From Spirochaetae bacterium HGW-Spirochaetae-1 (lineage in GTDB: Bacteria; Spirochaetota; UBA4802; UBA5550), in the NCBI GenBank assembly GCA_002839375.1, contig PGXY01000002.1, forward strand, positions 188,392 through 252,391: a stretch of 64,000 nt of DNA. The letters run 5' to 3'. Below are positions 1-7,554 of this stretch, in pieces; the stretch's first letter is position 1; the number at the start of each line of letters is the position of its first letter. Under the pieces are notes generated by a model. The model had not been told where the DNA came from. It made no database searches and saw only the letters and a list, made by a program, of their open reading frames with translations. The position numbers were made by a program, and so were the translations under genes.

Positions 1-160
1 CTCGATGACCGGTGGCGTATCGAAGCGACCGGGGAGGCCATAACAGAAAATTTATGCCAGAGAGCCCTCTCCACGGAGGCGTTAGCTCTCCCCACTATCA
101 ATTTACTTCTAAAGTCTTTCTAATACCAGTATACTATATAACGGATGGCGAGAGCAGACG

Positions 161-177
161 CGGAGCCGGGGTGAGGT
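161..177 (+). repeat. 17-bp repeat, copy 1
   Basis: The 17-mer cggagccggggtgaggt occurs here and again at 4143-4159, in the same orientation and just outside the duplicated lipoprotein module at each end. A nearby GC-rich stretch (62-90) looks like degenerate REP-type sequence. I read it as a remnant of a dispersed intergenic repeat, not a gene. Confidence 0.5.
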
Positions 178-199
178 CGAAGCACCAAAAATGTACATT

Positions 200-810
200 A
201 AAAAAATCCGGACGGACCACATGAAAAAAATCATATTCTTTCTCATCACCATCCTCGCCATCACGGGCTGCTCAAAAACCTCATCATTCGTCTATGAAAT
301 TAAATCCTCATCACCCACGGTAAAGTCCACCAGCCCGCGTTTCAGCTTCGACAAGAGTCACCTTATCGACGGCGATACAAAGACCTCGTGGCAGATCAGG
401 ACCGCTAAAGGCGGAGTAGGCGAGTGGCTGGAACTGAAGTTACGGGAACCCATGGATATCTCTGAGATAGTCATATCCAACGGTTTTCAGCTCATGGACC
501 CGGAATATGGCGATCTGTACTTTCTCAACAGCCGTCTGCGAAAAGTGTATATCTGCGGTGATGATATCAAATGTGCCGATTTCAACCTCATCGACACAAA
601 AGATAAGGTCCGTCTCAAGGTGAACTTCAGCAAGGTCATGAATATAAAGATCTACATCAAGGATGTCTATTCGGGATCACGCTGGCCCCAGGATCTGGCC
701 GTGGGCGAAATCAGGCTGGTGAAGAAAATATCTATGGCGGAAATACTTATTGTTGTGCTTGCCATTGCCGGTATAATGGGATTCTTGATAATCTTCATCA
801 AGTCATCCGT
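200..810 (+). repeat. Duplicated lipoprotein module, copy 1
   Basis: This stretch aligns without large gaps to 3449-4059. The match begins in the leader (the shared run aaaaaaatccggacggacca precedes both start codons) and ends in the membrane helix. By hand the two encoded segments are roughly 85 percent identical. Shared non-coding leader sequence shows DNA duplication, not convergent domain use. Confidence 0.85.
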
Positions 811-1387
811 TAGGAATGTCTTTTTTGAAAAACTCAACAGTCTTGTGTCCTCGAAGCATAAAGATGTAGCTTCAAAAGTTGAAATTATGGAATATGATTC
901 AACAACGACATTCAACCAGGAGGCCTACGATAAAGGAAAGGCTTTTGAAGAGCATATTGCCAGAATGTTCGGTTCGCAGAAAGATGATTGTACCATAGTG
1001 CATTGGACCAATGACATTCATACAAAGAAGAAAGATATTTATGTCGAAAGCGATCAGAATCCCGATTTTATTATTCGGCATAATCCAACAGGGAAGGAGT
1101 TTGCCGTTGAGTGCAAGTTCCGGTCTCATTTGTGGAAACGGAAGGGGACCAATCAAAAGGTTCTCAAATGGGCAAGTCATGAACAAATACTGCATTACGA
1201 TACCTTTTCAAAGCAGCGGAATATGCCTGTGTTTATCGTTATCGGTCTGGGAGGAAAGCCAGATCAGCCGATGTTCAAATTTTGTATTCCTCTTGAAAAA
1301 GCTCGGTATGTAGACCTCTTTATCTCTCTATTTTACCGGTATCCTCTGGGAGATAAATTCATCTGGGGAAATGGGATGTTGTCGTAG
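221..1387 (+). CDS. Lipoprotein with glycan-binding-type domain fused to a PD-(D/E)XK nuclease-like domain
   Basis: The protein has 388 residues. A lipoprotein signal peptide ends at Cys17 (motif ITGC). Residues 25-165 resemble the discoidin-like NADase-type glycan-binding domain (DGDTKTSW, GEWLELKL, SNGFQ, NSRLRKV). A membrane helix lies near 171-192. The C-terminal 160 residues look like a restriction-endonuclease fold: GKAFEEHIARMF supplies a helix-1 glutamate, then PDFII has Asp282 and FAVECKFR has Glu297 and Lys299, the PD-(D/E)XK triad. Lipidation outside plus one helix would place the nuclease in the cytoplasm; this topology is inferred. The paralogue at 3470 lacks the nuclease domain. 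The start at 221 was chosen because it gives a clean signal peptide, and an ATG 30 bases upstream does not. An HNH endonuclease gene follows after 21 bases. The substrate and role are unknown. Confidence 0.75.
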   Translation: MKKIIFFLITILAITGCSKTSSFVYEIKSSSPTVKSTSPRFSFDKSHLIDGDTKTSWQIRTAKGGVGEWLELKLREPMDISEIVISNGFQLMDPEYGDLYFLNSRLRKVYICGDDIKCADFNLIDTKDKVRLKVNFSKVMNIKIYIKDVYSGSRWPQDLAVGEIRLVKKISMAEILIVVLAIAGIMGFLIIFIKSSVRNVFFEKLNSLVSSKHKDVASKVEIMEYDSTTTFNQEAYDKGKAFEEHIARMFGSQKDDCTIVHWTNDIHTKKKDIYVESDQNPDFIIRHNPTGKEFAVECKFRSHLWKRKGTNQKVLKWASHEQILHYDTFSKQRNMPVFIVIGLGGKPDQPMFKFCIPLEKARYVDLFISLFYRYPLGDKFIWGNGMLS

Positions 1388-1408
1388 ATAATCGGATAAT
1401 GTGAGCAA

Positions 1409-2323
1409 ATGCCAACCCCCGACACCTACATCCGCCTCACCGCCTTCAAATGGCTCCATGAACAGGTTGCCCTCCAGGGCGATGTGTTGCCCCGTGATCT
1501 TCTCACCGAAGGCTTTTACCATAATGGCGAACGAATCACCTTCCTCGGCCCCCAGGGAATCTGGAAGCCGAAAATATTCGATGTACCATTGTCAATTACT
1601 ACAGTCATAACCGGCCCATACCGTGACAGCTTTTCTGATGATGGATATCTATTGTACAAATATCGCGGCACCGATCCCCATCATCGCGACAATGTGGGTC
1701 TCCGGAAAGCCGCGCAAAACCAGGTTCCCCTCATATATTTTAACAATGTCATAAAGGGCCGGTACCATGCAATCTTTCCCGTATACATCGTTGACGACGA
1801 TATGAAAAACCTCACCTTCAAAGTGGCAGCCGACGATGAAAAGTTCATGCATATCGAAAACGGCTTTGATTATGTAAAACTTCAGGACAACATCGTGGAA
1901 CAGACCCGTCGATCCTATATCACCACGGAAGTAAAGCAGCGCCTGCATCAGCGTTCTTTCAGGGAACGGGTGCTGAATGCCTACCGGGATCAGTGCTCCC
2001 TGTGCGCACTCAAACACCGGGAACTCCTCGACGCGGCCCATATCATTCCCGACAGCGATCCCGATGGAGAGCCCCTGGTAACGAACGGCCTGTCCCTGTG
2101 CAAACTGCATCATGCCGCCTTTGATAACAATATCATCGGTATATCCCCGGACTACATTGTACAGGGACGCGAAGACATCCTCCGTGAAAGCGACGGACCC
2201 ATGCTGAAGCACGGCCTCCAGGGAATGCATGAGCAGAAAATAATCCTGCCCGGCACCCGGCAGCACTATCCCGACAGGGAACTGCTGGAAAGGAGATTCG
2301 AGATGTTCCGGAAGGCTGTGTAA
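1409..2323 (+). CDS. HNH endonuclease (HNH_2 type)
   Basis: The protein has 304 residues. The C-terminal third carries an HNH_2 nuclease domain: a CSLCALKH zinc-type pair near residue 195, DAAHIIPDSD (first His), TNGLSLCKLHHAAFD (Asn and the final His pair), then IIGISPDY. The N-terminal 180 residues have no domain I can name, but the layout matches proteins annotated as putative restriction endonucleases, where the N-terminus recognises the target. The gene begins 21 bases after the nuclease-lipoprotein fusion on the same strand and is probably co-transcribed with it. No methyltransferase is nearby, so a classical restriction-modification pair is not supported. A role in defence or in mobile-element biology is inference. 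Confidence 0.8.
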   Translation: MPTPDTYIRLTAFKWLHEQVALQGDVLPRDLLTEGFYHNGERITFLGPQGIWKPKIFDVPLSITTVITGPYRDSFSDDGYLLYKYRGTDPHHRDNVGLRKAAQNQVPLIYFNNVIKGRYHAIFPVYIVDDDMKNLTFKVAADDEKFMHIENGFDYVKLQDNIVEQTRRSYITTEVKQRLHQRSFRERVLNAYRDQCSLCALKHRELLDAAHIIPDSDPDGEPLVTNGLSLCKLHHAAFDNNIIGISPDYIVQGREDILRESDGPMLKHGLQGMHEQKIILPGTRQHYPDRELLERRFEMFRKAV

Positions 2324-2422
2324 TTATATTTCCCGGGGTAGGATTGGCCTACCAACAGGGAGATTAATAAAAATTACCGGGTTTGTATTTTATTGCTGTA
2401 AAAAATCATATTTGCCTGAAAA

Positions 2423-2438
2423 TTACAATATATTGTAA
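2423..2438. promoter_or_regulatory. 16-bp perfect palindrome upstream of the PIN gene
   Basis: TTACAATATATTGTAA is a perfect inverted repeat whose end lies 22 bases before the ATG of the PIN reading frame, in an AT-rich intergenic region. Toxin-antitoxin operons are commonly autoregulated at such dyads. Operator function is inferred from position and symmetry only. Confidence 0.4.
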
Positions 2439-2460
2439 AAGGGACTTATTATTTATTAAA

Positions 2461-2895
2461 ATGAAAGTATATCTGGATAATTGCTGTTTTAACAGACCCT
2501 TCGATGATTAGGTGCAGATTAAAATCAGACTGGAATCTGAAGCAAAACTTTATATTCAGGAACAGGTGCTAAATAAATCACTGCAGCTTGTCTGGTCATA
2601 TATGCTCGATTTTGAAAATGAGCATAATCCATTTGAGGAAAGGGCTGGTGTCATCGGCAAGTGGAAAGGAAAAGCGGTTATTTGTATCGAGGAAAATGAA
2701 ACAATATTATCGACAGCCCGGATACTTTTTCAAAAGGGTCTGAAAAGCAAGGATGCTATTCATATCGCTTGCGCCATATATGCCGGATGTGATTATTTTA
2801 TAACAACAGATGAGAAAATACTTAAGAAATTGAAAAGCTCTAATGATATTAAAGTTATGAATCCCCTTGAATATATCAGGCAAAAGGATAATTAA
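2461..2895 (+). pseudogene. PIN-domain (VapC-like) toxin with in-frame amber codon
   Basis: Reading from the ATG at 2461 gives MKVYLDNCCFNRPFDD, the conserved start of a PIN ribonuclease family with the first catalytic Asp in LDN. A TAG codon at 2509-2511 then interrupts the frame. The same frame continues without further stops for 127 codons, through SKDAIHIACAIYAGC and FITTDEKILKK, both typical PIN motifs. Related proteins as I recall them have Gln at the interrupted position, so one CAG-to-TAG change explains the stop. Re-initiation at the GTG right after the stop would drop the first catalytic Asp. A small partner gene follows after one base. The gene is probably inactive unless the amber is read through. 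Confidence 0.8.
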
Positions 2896-2896
2896 C

Positions 2897-3091
2897 ATGC
2901 TTACAGATACGGAAATAAAAATAAATGGCTACAAGGCGCTGGTAAAGGCGCTTGGCGAAGTTCAGGCCGAAAAATTTATCGCCCTCATGTTGCGGGAGCC
3001 TTTTGATTATACGGAATGGCAGAAAGAGCTGTGGAAAGATATAAGCGTCGATGAATTGAGTCATGCTGCTATGATTAAAAGAAAAAGATAA
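2897..3091 (+). CDS. Small partner protein of the PIN toxin (possible antitoxin)
   Basis: This 64-residue protein starts MLTDTEIKINGYKALVKALG and contains LREPFDYTEWQKELW, with a basic end MIKRKR. It begins one base after the stop of the PIN gene, as in a two-gene toxin-antitoxin operon. I recall small proteins of this type (EIK..GY.AL, REPFDYT.W) paired with PIN proteins, but no DNA-binding fold can be assigned by eye. The ATG at 2897 was preferred over one 30 bases upstream inside the PIN gene. If the toxin is dead, this gene may be a relic. Confidence 0.65.
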   Translation: MLTDTEIKINGYKALVKALGEVQAEKFIALMLREPFDYTEWQKELWKDISVDELSHAAMIKRKR

Positions 3092-3147
3092 CACCCGCCG
3101 AAATCATCATTCCGCTAATAATAACAATATCAAATGATTGCTTCCTC

Positions 3148-3181
3148 TCCGTACGGACAGGTCGCGACCTGTCCGTACGGA
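3148..3181. repeat. REP-like palindrome 1 (34 bp, perfect)
   Basis: The sequence is a perfect inverted repeat centred between 3164 and 3165, with arms that read TCCGTACGGACAGGTCG toward the centre. A second copy with the same core lies at 4086-4131, and both are preceded by atgattgcttcct. The palindrome directly abuts the remnant of a REP-associated transposase, the expected companion of such repeats. Confidence 0.8.
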
Positions 3182-3423
3182 AGATACGGAAAATAAAGCC
3201 CATTCCGGAACTCATCGGAGCCTTCAAAACTACATCATCGAAGGAAATTCATCAAATTGGATTAAATGAGTTTAAATGGCACCGATCGTATTACGACCAC
3301 ATCATCCGCAATAATGATGAATTGAACCGTATCAGGTAGTATATAATAAATAATCCTGCTAAATGGGACAGTGGTATTTATGGAGAAGATGGTAAAGAAA
3401 AAGAATTTACAGCACTATCATAA
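3182..3423 (+). pseudogene. REP-associated tyrosine (Y1) transposase, 3' remnant
   Basis: The frame starting at 3190 reads PIPELIGAFKTTSSKEI, then FKWHRSYYDHIIRNNDELN, then RIR, a TAG stop at 3337-3339, and YIINNPAKWDSG. This is the characteristic C-terminus of RAYT/IS200-like Y1 transposases (GAFKS..., W.R.Y.DHIIR, L..I..YI..NP..W). The HUH and catalytic Tyr portions are missing: the 5' part ends abruptly at the palindrome. The internal TAG replaces what is normally Glu or a similar residue in RxYI. This is a dead fragment, and its position next to the palindrome ties the two together. Confidence 0.8.
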
Positions 3424-3448
3424 TGTTATAGTATTACCATAAAAATAT

Positions 3449-4059
3449 AAAAAAATCCGGACGGACCACATGAAAAAAATCATATTCTTTCTCATCGCCA
3501 TCCTTGCCATCACGGGCTGCTCAAGGACCTCGTCATACATCTATGAAATAAAATCCTCATCGCCCACGGTAAAGTCCACCAGCCCGCGTTTCAGCTTCGA
3601 CAAGAGCCATCTCGTTGACGGCGATACAAAGACCTCGTGGCAGATCAGGACCGCAAAGGGCGGCGTAGGCGAGTGGCTTGAGCTGAAATTAAAGGAGCCC
3701 ATGGATATTTCTGAAATAGTCATATCCAACGGTTTTCAGCTCAAGGACCCGGAATTCGGCGACTTGTACTTTCTCAACAGCCGTTTGCGGAAAGTGTCTA
3801 TATGCGGCGATGACACCAAATGCGCCGATTTCAACATCATCGACACAAAAGAGAATATCCATCTCGCGGTGAACTTCAAGAAGGTCATGGATATCAAGAT
3901 TGTTATAAAGGATATATATACCGGGTCGCGCTGGCCCCAGGACCTGGCCGTGGGCGAAATCAAGCTGGTCAAGGAAAAATCCGTGGTGGAAATACTTTTG
4001 TCCGTGCTCGCTATTGCCGGCGTCCTGGCGGGATTGGTGTTTTTTATCAAGTCATACAT
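3449..4059 (+). repeat. Duplicated lipoprotein module, copy 2
   Basis: This is the partner of 200-810. Homology includes about 20 bases of leader and runs to the membrane helix (IKSYMKKS here, IKSSVRN in copy 1), where the two genes diverge. Confidence 0.85.
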
Positions 4060-4072
4060 GAAAAAATCATAA
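3470..4072 (+). CDS. Lipoprotein with glycan-binding-type (discoidin-like) domain
   Basis: The protein has 200 residues: a lipoprotein signal with Cys17 in ITGC, a discoidin/NADase-type glycan-binding-like domain (DGDTKTSW, GVGEWLELKL, SNGFQL, NSRLRKV, SRWPQDLAVGEI), and a C-terminal membrane helix (VVEILLSVLAIAGVLAGL) ending in KSYMKKS. It is the short paralogue of the gene at 221 and simply stops where that gene continues into a nuclease. It may present a carbohydrate-binding module on the membrane surface; the ligand is unknown. It is followed at once by a REP-like palindrome. Confidence 0.75.
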   Translation: MKKIIFFLIAILAITGCSRTSSYIYEIKSSSPTVKSTSPRFSFDKSHLVDGDTKTSWQIRTAKGGVGEWLELKLKEPMDISEIVISNGFQLKDPEFGDLYFLNSRLRKVSICGDDTKCADFNIIDTKENIHLAVNFKKVMDIKIVIKDIYTGSRWPQDLAVGEIKLVKEKSVVEILLSVLAIAGVLAGLVFFIKSYMKKS

Positions 4073-4085
4073 AATAGATGATTGC

Positions 4086-4131
4086 TTCCTATACGTACGG
4101 ACAGGTCGCGACCTGTCCGTACGTATAGGAA
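4086..4131. repeat. REP-like palindrome 2 (46 bp, perfect)
   Basis: Perfect inverted repeat centred between 4108 and 4109. The left arm is TTCCTATACGTACGG followed by ACAGGTCG, and the right arm is its exact complement. The core GTACGGACAGGTCG is the same as in palindrome 1, and the flank atgattgcttcct is also shared. It sits 13 bases after a stop codon and could also act as a hairpin at the transcript end. Confidence 0.8.
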
Positions 4132-4142
4132 ACGACGTGCGG

Positions 4143-4159
4143 CGGAGCCGGGGTGAGGT
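4143..4159 (+). repeat. 17-bp repeat, copy 2
   Basis: Identical to 161-177 (cggagccggggtgaggt). It lies 11 bases after REP-like palindrome 2. Confidence 0.5.
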
Positions 4160-4268
4160 TAAAATTTTCTTCAACAACCCATCCCGCCAACCGTATTAAT
4201 ACCATGACGGAATTTATCCTTGTAAAATAGTAATTCCCGCGTTAATCTGTCAGGGAATAAAAATATTG

Positions 4269-6248
4269 ATGAGTGTACACATGGGTATAGCAGAAGATCT
4301 TATAATAATAATCATCGTGGGCCTGGTCACGGGCCTCATTGCCAACCGGCTGAAGATACCGCCCATTATCGGGTATATCATCGCCGGCATTATCATCGGG
4401 CCCTACACGGGCGGTGTGACCGTGTCCGATGTTCCCCGCATCGAGCTGCTGGCCGAGATCGGCGTCGCGCTCCTGCTCTTTTCCATCGGTCTGGATTTTT
4501 CCTTTCGGGAGCTCAGGGCCGTGAAGGGCATCGCCCTGGTTGGAACCCCCATACAGATAGTGCTTCTCATCGCCATGGGATACGGCTTCGGGCATTTCAT
4601 GAACATGCCCTGGAATGAATCCCTCATATTGGGCATGATAATATCCCTGTCCAGCACCATGGTGGTCATCAAGACCCTTATGAGCCGGGGCCTCATGGGT
4701 ACCCTTTCCAGCCGGGTTATGATCGGCATCCTCATCATACAGGATCTGGCAGCCATACCCCTCATGCTCATCATTCCCCGTGTTAAGGAATTGGGCGGTG
4801 ATTTAATGCCTCTCGTGCTCACCCTGGGCAAGGCGGGGCTGATACTTGCGGCTATTATTGTCGTGGGTATGCGCGTCATTCCCTGGATACTGAAGTTCGT
4901 GGCCCGAATCAATTCCCGCGAGCTCTTTCTAATCACCATAACGGCCATCGGCCTCGGTGTGGGATACCTGACCCATGCAGCCGGCCTGTCCCTGGCCTTC
5001 GGCGCCTTTGTGGCGGGCATGGTGGTCAGCGAGTCTGACTACAGTCACCAGGCCCTCAGCGACATTATTCCCCTGCGTGACATATTCGGCCTGGTCTTTT
5101 TTACCTCCATCGGCATGCTCCTCGATATGGGCTTTATCCTGGACAACCTGTCAATGGTGCTCGTACTGGCGCTCCTTATCGTGGCGGGGAAATTCCTGGT
5201 TTTCTTTTTACTCAGCCTGTCCTTCCGGTACTATAATATCATGCCCCTTGCCCTTGGACTGGGCCTTGCCCAGGTCGGTGAATTTTCCTTTGTCCTGGCG
5301 CGGACCGGCCTGCAGAGCGGCATCATCAGTTCCGGTTTCTTTTCCCTGGTGCTTGCCGTGTCGGTCATTACCATGATTATATCGCCCTTTCTCTCCATGC
5401 TGGCCGTACCCCTCTATTCCCTGAAGAAAAAGCTCTTCAGGCATGAAGAGATCAGCACCGTCAATATGCCTGAAAGGGGACTGAACGAACATATCGTCAT
5501 CGTCGGCGGGGGGCGCGTCGGTTTCCAGATAGCGTCAATCCTTTATCAGATTGAATTTCCCTTCATCGTCATCGAGCAGGATTTCCGGCGCTTCGAAAAA
5601 TGCAAGGATGCCGGGTTTCCCGTAATCTTCGGCGACGCCGCGCAGGAGGCGGTGCTCTCCGGGGCGAAGACGGCCAATGCCCGCCTGGTACTCATCACCA
5701 TCCCCCTCATGTCGGCGACCCGTGAAATAATACTGACGACGCGCCGGTACAATCCCGGGGTAAAAATAATCGTCCGTGCCGACGACGTGTCCCATGCCGA
5801 AGAGCTCTTCAAAATGGACATATTCGAGGTGGTGCAGCCCGAGTTCGAGGCCAGCCTGGAAATACTGAGAAAGTCCCTCATGATTCTCGATGTTCCTTTG
5901 ATGAAAATACAGGAATTCTGCGATACCCTGCGCAGCCAGAACCGGATGCATTCCAGGATCGACAGCATCAAGTCATCGCTCCTGGCCAATATCAAAAAAA
6001 CGCCGTTTCTCCTGGAGATGAACTGGTTCGAGGTCGATGAGAATTCCCCAGTTCCCGGGAAAACCATCAGGGATCTGGCCGTACGGTCCAGGACCGGCGC
6101 GTCAATCGTGGGCGTGATACGGGAAAGCGAATTTGTCGCCAATCCCGGGGCCGACTTTGAATTCCGCACCGGGGACTATATCGCAGTCATCGGCCTTTCC
6201 GGTAACAAAAAGGTCTTTAGCGACATGATGATGTGTCGCGAGTGTTAG
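4269..6248 (+). CDS. CPA2-family cation/proton antiporter with TrkA_N and TrkA_C domains
   Basis: The protein has 659 residues. Residues 1-380 form a Na_H_Exchanger membrane domain with about 12 helices, beginning with ANRLKIPPIIGYIIAGIIIGP and containing EIGVALLLFSIGLDFS and LSSTMVVIKTL. A Rossmann TrkA_N domain (IVIVGGGRVGFQIASIL, GDAAQEAVL) follows near 405-530, then a TrkA_C domain at the end (PGKTIRDLAVRSRTGASIVGV, GDYIAVIG). This is the KefB/RosB-like arrangement, in which nucleotide binding gates K+ or Na+ exchange for protons at the inner membrane. A TTG directly before the ATG could also start translation. The DUF3124 gene follows after 19 bases and is probably co-transcribed. Confidence 0.9.
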   Translation: MSVHMGIAEDLIIIIIVGLVTGLIANRLKIPPIIGYIIAGIIIGPYTGGVTVSDVPRIELLAEIGVALLLFSIGLDFSFRELRAVKGIALVGTPIQIVLLIAMGYGFGHFMNMPWNESLILGMIISLSSTMVVIKTLMSRGLMGTLSSRVMIGILIIQDLAAIPLMLIIPRVKELGGDLMPLVLTLGKAGLILAAIIVVGMRVIPWILKFVARINSRELFLITITAIGLGVGYLTHAAGLSLAFGAFVAGMVVSESDYSHQALSDIIPLRDIFGLVFFTSIGMLLDMGFILDNLSMVLVLALLIVAGKFLVFFLLSLSFRYYNIMPLALGLGLAQVGEFSFVLARTGLQSGIISSGFFSLVLAVSVITMIISPFLSMLAVPLYSLKKKLFRHEEISTVNMPERGLNEHIVIVGGGRVGFQIASILYQIEFPFIVIEQDFRRFEKCKDAGFPVIFGDAAQEAVLSGAKTANARLVLITIPLMSATREIILTTRRYNPGVKIIVRADDVSHAEELFKMDIFEVVQPEFEASLEILRKSLMILDVPLMKIQEFCDTLRSQNRMHSRIDSIKSSLLANIKKTPFLLEMNWFEVDENSPVPGKTIRDLAVRSRTGASIVGVIRESEFVANPGADFEFRTGDYIAVIGLSGNKKVFSDMMMCREC

Positions 6249-6267
6249 AACTGAGAGAGGTAATGTG

Positions 6268-6747
6268 ATGAAAAGAAGGAACTACTCCGTATTGTCGGCT
6301 GCCGTCCTGTGCGTGCTGTGTTTTGGCACCGTATCGGTTTCACCCCAGAGCAGCGGAAAGGCCTTAAGGGAAACAGTGTATGTTCCGGTCTATTCCTCTA
6401 TCATGCACAGCGACCTGAAATGGGAATTCATGCTCTCCGTAACCCTGAGTATCCATAACGTCGATATAAATAATGCCATAATCATCGAATCCATTGATTA
6501 TTACAATACGACGGGAAAGCTGATCCATAGCTACATCGGCCGGGAAAAAAAGGTGCTGCAGCCCCTGGAGACTTACAATATTGGCATAAAAGAAGCGGAC
6601 AACCGTGGAGGCGTCGGCGCCAATTTCATTGTCCGATGGCGTTCCCAGGTGAAAGTAAACAGGCCCATTGTGGAAACCATCATGATCGGGACCAAGGGCC
6701 AGCAGGGTCTTTCATTCACCTCGAGGGGAGTCGTAATAGAGGAATAG
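6268..6747 (+). CDS. DUF3124 family exported protein
   Basis: The protein has 159 residues: an N-terminal signal peptide (VLSAAVLCVLCFGTVSVS) and then the DUF3124 pattern, with VYVPVYSSIMH, LSVTLSIHNVD, IESIDYYNTTGKLI, GGVGANFIVRW, and MIGTKGQQGLSFTSRG at the end. The function of the family is unknown. A GAGAGG ribosome site seven bases upstream favours the ATG at 6268 over the GTG at 6265. Its position right behind the antiporter suggests an envelope role linked to it; that link is inferred. Confidence 0.8.
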   Translation: MKRRNYSVLSAAVLCVLCFGTVSVSPQSSGKALRETVYVPVYSSIMHSDLKWEFMLSVTLSIHNVDINNAIIIESIDYYNTTGKLIHSYIGREKKVLQPLETYNIGIKEADNRGGVGANFIVRWRSQVKVNRPIVETIMIGTKGQQGLSFTSRGVVIEE

Positions 6748-6755
6748 GGAACAGT

Positions 6756-7316
6756 TTATTTTTTCTTCGTGAGGAGCCTGCCATGGAAGTTATGGAAGGG
6801 CTTGCGCGCGAAAAAGCCCTCGCCTGACACGCGCACCTCTTCAATGGTTACGAAGGCCCTGGGTTCCAGTATGGTGACTATGTCGATGTATTTCTTCACG
6901 CTCTTCTTCGGCACCAGGGAATAGAGGATGCTGACAGGTCCCCGGAGTCCCGTGCCGTCCACAACAGTGACGCCGAAGCCCTCGCTCCTGAGCGTCAGGG
7001 GCAGGACCGAAACCTCCTTGCTCGTTATAACCCGCAAAGACTTGTATCCGAAGGGCATCATCTCCTCGAGCCACATTCCCATGTAATTGCCCGCGGCAAA
7101 ACCGGCGGCGTAGATGAAATAGCTGTAGATATTGTCCAGGCTCGCCAGGGCGCGGCTGATGGCCATGAGCCATATGAGCACCTCGAAGAAGCCGAAGATG
7201 GGCGCCACGGTGCGGTATCCCCGCGATATCATGACGATCCTGATGGTGCCTATGGACACGTCGCAGATCCGCGCGAAGAATATGAAGGCCAGGGTAAGTA
7301 TTTGATCCTGTGTCAT
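6756..7316 (-). CDS. DUF2179/DUF5698 (UPF0316-type) membrane protein
   Basis: The protein has 186 residues. The first 90 hold three membrane helices (LTLAFIFFARICDVSIGTIRI, FGFFEVLIWLMAISRAL, YFIYAAGFAAGNYMGMWLEE). The cytosolic C-terminus reads SLRVITSK, GFGVTVVDGTGLRGPVSILY and YIDIVTILEPRAFVTIEEVR, which is the DUF2179 fold found after a DUF5698 membrane part. Biochemical function is unknown. An AAGGA ribosome site eight bases upstream supports the ATG. It converges with the DUF3124 gene, with eight bases between stop codons. Confidence 0.85.
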   Translation of the reverse strand: MTQDQILTLAFIFFARICDVSIGTIRIVMISRGYRTVAPIFGFFEVLIWLMAISRALASLDNIYSYFIYAAGFAAGNYMGMWLEEMMPFGYKSLRVITSKEVSVLPLTLRSEGFGVTVVDGTGLRGPVSILYSLVPKKSVKKYIDIVTILEPRAFVTIEEVRVSGEGFFARKPFHNFHGRLLTKKK

Positions 7317-7554
7317 GGGTCACGTCCTTTCTGTTATTCCCGCAGGCCGGGTACGGTGGTATCTATTGTGCCGTATTTTTACTCTGACGTCAATTCCATT
7401 TCACCGGGATTTATAAAATGATGCATGCCATCGGGAAAAACGGACGGGATATGCGCAAAATATACGCATAGTGCAGCCTGTGTGGGGCAGCGGAATAAAA
7501 TCTGATGAGGGTCGAAGGAAAATTTATGCCGGAAAAATATAGTGACGCTATATA

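Noticed and set aside
38-88. A second attC-like pairing (ataac...gcgttag)
   Set aside because: Outer boxes pair for only four or five bases and the inner parts do not pair symmetrically. It looks more like degenerate REP sequence.
12-224. 70-codon forward frame at the start of the window
   Set aside because: Composition is not protein-like, it has no ribosome site, and it overlaps the 17-bp repeat and the start of the lipoprotein gene.
2509-3339. TAG recoded as an amino acid (two in-frame ambers)
   Set aside because: TAG is used as a normal stop by intact genes here, for example the nuclease-lipoprotein (ends 1387) and the antiporter (ends 6248). Both ambers lie in accessory genes prone to decay.
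4403-5020. 205-codon minus-strand frame inside the antiporter
   Set aside because: It is antisense to a conserved membrane domain and rich in Arg, Met and Pro, as expected for the shadow of a GC-rich transporter gene.
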